Source: Bigelowiella natans CCMP2755 (taxonomy: Eukaryota; Cercozoa; Chlorarachniophyceae). From it: DNA of 23,996 nucleotides. The DNA lies in assembly GCA_000320545.1 (NCBI GenBank), contig ADNK01000594.1, forward strand, positions 1 to 23,996, given 5' to 3'. Under the pieces are notes generated by a model, which was not told where the DNA came from, made no database searches, and saw only the letters and a program-made list of their open reading frames with translations. Positions within the stretch are counted from its first letter, which is position 1. Each line of letters starts with the position of its first letter. Made by a program: the position numbers and the translations under genes. This document shows positions 20,901 through 23,996 of the stretch, one piece after another.

Positions 20901-21797
20901 CTCTGCCAATGCAATGGCATTGTCCTTTTTTTTTTCTTTTTTTCCTACAATGTTACAAAGAGCATCATGAGCAAGATTTTTGCATCTGGATTTTTCAAAT
21001 GATTTTTCATGTGAGTTCACAATGGCATTGAACATGCAAGAATTCTCTCTGTTGCATTTTTTAGGTTGATGGAATGGTTCACCAAAAGTTTTAGCATCTT
21101 GGTCAATTTCACATTCAAGGTGTTTGCAATTCATGGCCACATTGTCATCATCATCTTTCACCACAATTTGACTGACATCATGATCACTTGATGATTCAGA
21201 ATCATGAGATCCATTGCAAATGATTTTGATGTGATCACCATGTTCAAATGAAGGGTCATTCATTTCCTCAGCCATGTTTTGGTTTCTCATTGACACTCCA
21301 CAAACTTGTCCATCAAATGATTTTGATTTGATTTTGACAAATCTGCCAATGGCATTTCTGAATGCTTGAGTGGTTTTTTTCAAAACCACACCGTTGATGG
21401 TCATCACATTTGCCAATCTCAGTCCTTTGTGATTGAATTCATTGACAGCATGTTTTCTTTCTTCATCCACCTTGCGATGAACAAAAATTGCAAAACTTGC
21501 ATTGCTGCCACCACAGATTGTTCCATGTGTTTTTTTCAGTTGGCTTTCGTTGAGGTTTCTGAAAGAATTGAGACTGCCATTCACAACTTCAAAAGGTGAA
21601 CCTTCAACACTCAATTCATTGCAAGTTCCACCACCAATCTCAACTGATCGGTTGGTGTCAATGTTGCATCCACAACCATTTTTCATCTCTTTGTTTTCAA
21701 TTTCAGCAAAAAGCTTTTGCAAGTTCTTTTTTTGAAGAGAACTGAACTTTCCAAAATTTTCCAAAAAACTTTTCATCATGTCATTGGACATTGTCAT
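17947..21797 (-). CDS. Fused replication protein: OTU-like - PolB - SF1 helicase - HNH, about 1283 aa with one frame change
   Basis: Frame one runs from ATG 21797 to the stop at 19284 (837 codons). An OTU-like region has NSCMFNAI (Cys254) and NDHAYLLN (His346). Family B polymerase motif B is KFICNKITG (639-647, fitting K-x3-N-x2-[YT]-G). Motif C is reduced to KTDCII (Asp736). Helicase motif I is LPGSGKS (818-824). Frame two (stop at 17947) continues with motif Ia FVAPFNKLCQ, Walker B VICFDEVYM, motif III FIATGDLAQLDP, a motif V-like YASTYHSFQGLSVDGP and motif VI LWTAMNRSTDL. It ends with a zinc HNH/endonuclease VII-like module: CPVC, then SVDRIDN, then CVECNLSR. Helicase motifs I and Ia lie on either side of the frame change, so this is one gene. 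No introns are seen, and the sequence is clearly more AT-rich than its neighbours. The likely role is replication of a DNA mobile element or virus-like element. A motif C with one Asp may mean weak or no polymerase activity. Confidence 0.88.
19296..19302 (-). promoter_or_regulatory. Possible -1 frameshift site, A-AAA-AAA
   Basis: On the minus strand, codons GTA AAA AAA TCT place a perfect slippery heptamer A-AAA-AAA in the zero frame, after residue 834. A slip of -1 leads directly into the helicase frame, whereas the zero frame stops four codons later. No obvious stem-loop or pseudoknot is seen just downstream. A one-base loss from an original run of eight A, in the genome or in the assembly, explains the same facts. 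Confidence 0.5.
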
Positions 21798-21887
21798 TGC
21801 AGGTCAGATTTCTTCAAGTGAGAATTGAACGAATGAAAATTTGAAAAAAAACCACAGTTTTTTTGAGAGTTTTGAAACGAACATGAA
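21798..21887. promoter_or_regulatory. Short divergent intergenic region
   Basis: Ninety AT-rich bases with A and T runs lie between the replicase start (minus strand) and the zinc-finger ORF (plus strand). If both genes are real, this is a shared bidirectional promoter. No defined box is recognised. Confidence 0.35.
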
Positions 21888-22103
21888 ATGGTTCAAAAAG
21901 AAAAAATCCACAGTGTTGCAATGAGCGAAAACAACAAAGTGTTCAAATCCAAAACTTCAGAACGTGTGAAAGAGTGCCACAAAAAGAACTCTCAAAAATG
22001 GCCACGGAAGGCAGAATGTGAAGCCTGCAATTGTGTGATTGGATCAGCATCACTGTCTCGACACAAAAGAACTGATGGTGTGTCCCCATTCTGTCCTTTG
22101 TGA
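21888..22103 (+). CDS. Small zinc-finger-like protein, 71 aa
   Basis: A second in-frame Met at 21921 would give 60 residues and is just as plausible a start. The N-terminal half is basic (KVFKSKTSERVKECHKK). A putative metal site follows: CEAC, then SLSRHKRT, then a final FCPL, giving C-x2-C-x11-H-x9-C. Small Cys/His proteins of this size accompany several virus-like DNA elements, and this one is divergent from the replicase, so it may be an accessory DNA-binding protein. The competing reverse-strand frame (21992-22210) overlaps it, and only one is likely real in the shared stretch. Confidence 0.5.
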   Translation: MVQKEKIHSVAMSENNKVFKSKTSERVKECHKKNSQKWPRKAECEACNCVIGSASLSRHKRTDGVSPFCPL

Positions 22104-22192
22104 TTGTCAATGTTTTTCACAAATGCTTCTGCAGGTTTGTCACTGACTTCAGGTTTTGTTGGAACTTTTTCATCCTTGTCATTGTTGCTCAT
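21992..22192 (-). CDS. Small hydrophilic ORF, uncertain
   Basis: Starting at ATG 22192 it reads MSNNDKDEKVPTKPEVSDKP and stays hydrophilic for 66 codons. Its ATG overlaps the stop of the preceding minus-strand ORF as ATGA. The first 30 residues look coding. The rest is antisense to the zinc-finger ORF and may be chance. No homology is recognised. Confidence 0.3.
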   Translation of the reverse strand: MSNNDKDEKVPTKPEVSDKPAEAFVKNIDNHKGQNGDTPSVLLCRDSDADPITQLQASHSAFRGHF

Positions 22193-22458
22193 TGCAATGC
22201 AACTGCACACTTTGCAACAATTTTGAACGAACGTTGATCAAACGACACCATTGCACTGTCAACTTTTTTGGGAACCTTTGGAATTTCTTTTTTCTTCTTT
22301 TCCTCCTCTTTCATTTTTGGTTTGCGAACATCCTTGAAGTGTTTCTTGTTGTGTTCACTCATCTTCTCTTTTTTTTCTTGACGTCTCTTCTTTTGGTGTG
22401 CTGTCATTTTTTCTCCATTTGATTTGCAATGCACTTTTTGTTTTTCCTTGTCAGACAC
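22189..22458 (-). CDS. Lysine-rich basic small ORF, 89 aa
   Basis: Very basic (MSDKEKQKVHCKSNGEK, then repeated KK/EK/KKE blocks such as MKEEEKKKKEIPKVPKKV). It resembles the tail of a nucleic-acid-binding protein, or low-complexity sequence. It shares an ATGA stop/start overlap with the next ORF. It lies upstream of, and on the same strand as, the replicase, close to the supposed right end of the inserted element. Function unknown. Confidence 0.35.
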   Translation of the reverse strand: MSDKEKQKVHCKSNGEKMTAHQKKRRQEKKEKMSEHNKKHFKDVRKPKMKEEEKKKKEIPKVPKKVDSAMVSFDQRSFKIVAKCAVALQ

Positions 22459-22547
22459 TTGTTGAAATGGTTCAGATTTTCACACTTGAAAAAAATGATC
22501 TCAACTCAATTGACACATGAGTGATTTGAGAGAAACAGAAAAAAGGT

Positions 22548-23091
22548 TCACACGACAGTGGAACAATCACTTGACCCGAAGAGCTGTGATCTCAAAAATG
22601 CACACTCTGACACAAATGCGTGTGCTGCGACTGTTGCGGTTCCTGTGCAGTCATCATCAATGCAGACCCAAACGAAGATCCACAATGGCAGAGCTCCGCC
22701 GTCGTGGGAGCAGGCGCGAAAGCTGGCTTCGCTGAAACAGTCTCCGGACATCGATGACCCACACGGGAACACTCGAAAGTGCCACTTGCCGTCTCTGGTT
22801 GAGAATCCTGTGAGAGGACGAGACTGCTTGTGGATTGGGATCTGTGTGTGCGCCTCGTTTTCATCCAGAGTCGTGAAGATCTTCGTCATGGTCAGCTCGT
22901 CTGGCACCTCGTCGATCTTTCTCACAGGGAAGTTTCGTCTCTTCAATGTCTTGTTCACACGACGCAGATTGTGTGCTGGCCTGAAACACGGGAGTGTTTC
23001 TTTCTTTGCGAGGATGAGCGGGCTGTTGTGTCCAGACGTTGAGGGCTTGACTTTGCCGTCGTTTGTCCATTTCTGAACCTGTGGTCAGTTT
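22548..23091 (-). pseudogene. Ty3/gypsy-like reverse transcriptase fragment
   Basis: The open frame runs from just after a stop near 23093 to the TGA at 22548. Motifs in order: SGHNSPLILAKKE, FRPAHNLRRVNKTLKRRNFP, KIDEVPDEL, TTLDENEAHTQIPI (first catalytic Asp), SRPLTGFSTRDGKWHFRVFP, and a diverged active-site box VCIDDDC (for YxDD). It then stops. The thumb and connection regions and the first RNase H motif are missing. It has the same strand and correct order as the RNase H-integrase piece 7 kb downstream, and a similar base composition. The plus-strand frame of 172 codons over this region is its antisense shadow. Confidence 0.85.
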
Positions 23092-23236
23092 GCGACCACC
23101 AAATGCATGTAAGCGCGCATGTACATGCATAGCATAAATGGTAGTGCATGCTGTGCTTTATTATATCTTACATTTGCATGTGAGCATGTTTATATAGGTT
23201 CAGGCTATCGTTCCTGTGCCTTAGTTAGTCATATAG

Positions 23237-23262
23237 GGGCATGTAACGTGAGTTACATGCCC
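23237..23262 (+). repeat. Perfect 11-bp hairpin with GTGA loop in the LTR
   Basis: GGGCATGTAAC - GTGA - GTTACATGCCC is a perfect stem. In RNA the loop would be a GNRA tetraloop closed by C-G, one of the most stable kinds. Confidence 0.9.
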
Positions 23263-23297
23263 GGAAATACAGTTATAGGAGGGGGCACGTGCAACTG

Positions 23298-23338
23298 GGA
23301 ACATCCTTCTCGGTTGTTTCCCCAACCGTGGATGTTCC
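23298..23338 (+). repeat. Two-part hairpin in the LTR
   Basis: The outer stem is GGAACATCC (23298-23306) with GGATGTTCC (23330-23338). The inner stem is CGGTTG (23311-23316) with CAACCG (23323-23328). Both are perfect, separated by a small internal loop. Confidence 0.88.
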
Positions 23339-23390
23339 TAGGAGCACCCTCGGTATTTTACTTACGACATGGAGTCGGCCTACGTATTGT

Positions 23391-23430
23391 AATATTATAG
23401 GGGAAAATGGCCTACATTTTCCCTAATATT
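23391..23430 (+). repeat. Third LTR hairpin
   Basis: GGGAAAATG (23401-23409) pairs with CATTTTCCC (23415-23423) across a 5-nt loop. AATATTA (23391-23397) pairs with TAATATT (23424-23430) across a 3-nt bulge. Confidence 0.85.
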
Positions 23431-23691
23431 TTGGGCAACTGCTGCTGCGTAGCATGTTGCTGCTGGGGACGCTGTGTGCCCAGCACATGATGTGTATTGG
23501 CGCGCAACGCGCTAGTTTAGCACACTCTAAAAGACCCGCAAGCAAGCGGTAAGCTTTCTCCTTTGGTAGTTTGCTCATGCATGCTCATGTCATGTTATCT
23601 ATTCAACAGGGTTTTAGTTTTGTGGATTTAAAGCATTGTAAAAGCATACATTGCACAGTTGTGTTGTTAGCGCTGCGCAATACAACTACAC

Positions 23692-23708
23692 TGGTAGCGG
23701 ACGAACTA
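23692..23708 (+). promoter_or_regulatory. Probable tRNA primer-binding site
   Basis: TGGTAGCGGACGAACTA starts with TGG, the complement of a tRNA CCA end, two bases after the LTR end. This is the standard place for minus-strand priming. Which tRNA is used cannot be read from this window. Confidence 0.6.
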
Positions 23709-23717
23709 CGTTGAACT

Positions 23718-23996
23718 ATGGATCAAGGGAACTTATTTGGGTCTCAGGAGGAGACAAGTGACCATGTTGGGGAAGCTGAGGGCAAAGGGACCGAGATAGG
23801 AAATTCGGAAGTTTCGACGGGAGGCTATGGGCTTCGGGATGGCATCCCGGTGGCTCAGCCCGTGGCTTCTGAGCGAAAGTATAAAGCTTGGAAACGGGCG
23901 CCCGGTCCTACCCTGACTATGGAAGGAAGTTCTGGAGCCAGTTTGGGGGAACTTAAGGTGTTTACCAATGCCCGAAAGATTTGCAAAATTTGTTTT
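23718..23996 (+). CDS. Start of retrotransposon gag-like ORF (runs off the window)
   Basis: The ATG lies 27 nt after the LTR end, and the frame stays open for 93 codons to the window edge. The N-terminus is acidic and Gly/Ser-rich (MDQGNLFGSQEETSDHVGE), becomes more basic later (SERKYKAWKRAPGP), and ends with CKICF, possibly the start of a Cys motif. Its position after the LTR and primer site suggests gag or a gag-pol start. No family motif is seen, so copia or gypsy type cannot be decided. Confidence 0.6.
   Translation, partial: MDQGNLFGSQEETSDHVGEAEGKGTEIGNSEVSTGGYGLRDGIPVAQPVASERKYKAWKRAPGPTLTMEGSSGASLGELKVFTNARKICKICF

Larger units (their letters stand above)
15341..22547 (-). mobile_element. 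Putative inserted DNA element with replicase and Crinkler-type nuclease
   Basis: This 7.2-kb block lies between the two parts of a gypsy-like polyprotein. It contains the replicase, the Crinkler/RHS-type gene and small ORFs, nearly all on the minus strand. No clear terminal inverted repeat or target-site duplication was found by eye, so the ends are set only by where the retroelement similarity stops. It could be one element or two adjacent insertions, and the Crinkler-type gene might belong to neither. Confidence 0.5.
23108..23690 (+). mobile_element. 5' LTR of an LTR retrotransposon (583 bp)
   Basis: It begins TGTAAGCG and ends CAACTACA, giving TG...CA ends with TGTA/TACA terminal symmetry. 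A TATATA at about 23190 could be the promoter, and the interior holds several strong hairpins. The right end is supported by a primer-binding-like sequence starting two bases later. The left end rests only on the TGTA symmetry, and the partner LTR lies outside the window. It abuts the gypsy-like reverse transcriptase fragment, so it probably inserted there and cut that element. Confidence 0.7.

Noticed and set aside
15341-22547. Helitron or Polinton/Maverick identity for the inserted block
   Set aside because: No HUH Rep motif, no retroviral-type integrase of its own, and no capsid or packaging ATPase gene is visible. Terminal repeats were not found by eye.
22558-23076. 172-codon plus-strand frame
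   Set aside because: It is antisense to the reverse transcriptase fragment, whose minus-strand motifs are unmistakable.

Overview
The window is nuclear DNA from a microbial eukaryote. Three genes can be assembled here from exons with GT-AG introns whose reading phases close exactly. The long microsatellites, short introns, and a receptor with an egg-jelly (REJ) region and a GPS motif would fit an alga or another protist, possibly a stramenopile, but nothing fixes the lineage. There are no bacterial operons, tRNA, rRNA or CRISPR arrays. All calls come from reading the sequence; no database search was run.

Layout. (1) 1-3984, plus strand: a nine-exon gene for a 407-residue protein of unknown function. 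Its introns are packed with di- and trinucleotide repeats, several starting exactly at the 5' splice site. (2) 3985-4968: intergenic, with a GT repeat and a long field of the self-complementary tetramer CTAG. (3) 12358-4969, minus strand: an eleven-exon gene with introns of only 54-87 nt. It encodes a 2236-residue surface protein with a signal peptide, REJ/PKD-like ectodomain, GPS cleavage motif, one membrane segment, a very long acidic and phosphorylatable cytoplasmic region, and about three C-terminal membrane segments. It resembles the front part of a polycystin-1-type protein without the channel. (4) 12359-13580: intergenic, with a second CTAG patch.

(5) 13584-23091, minus strand: a nest of mobile elements. 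A Ty3/gypsy-like polyprotein appears in two pieces in the right order and orientation: reverse transcriptase at 23091-22548, and RNase H plus integrase at 15340-13584. About 7.2 kb lies between them. That stretch holds (a) a large replication gene (21797-17947) combining an OTU-like region, a family B DNA polymerase palm, an SF1 helicase and an HNH nuclease, split by a one-base frame change at an A-AAA-AAA slippery heptamer; (b) a three-exon Crinkler/RHS-type NTPase-nuclease gene (17700-15682); and (c) small ORFs at 21.9-22.5 kb, one a possible zinc finger. (6) 23108-23996, plus strand: the 5' end of an LTR retrotransposon, with a 583-bp hairpin-rich LTR, a primer-binding site and the start of gag.

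How it fits together: two ordinary host genes flank a transposon graveyard. The interesting core is the replicase and the Crinkler-type gene. They lie 246 bp apart on the same strand and look like the replication and effector/nuclease genes of one DNA element that landed in, or next to, a gypsy-like retroelement. The replicase is much more AT-rich than its surroundings, which fits a foreign or virus-like origin.
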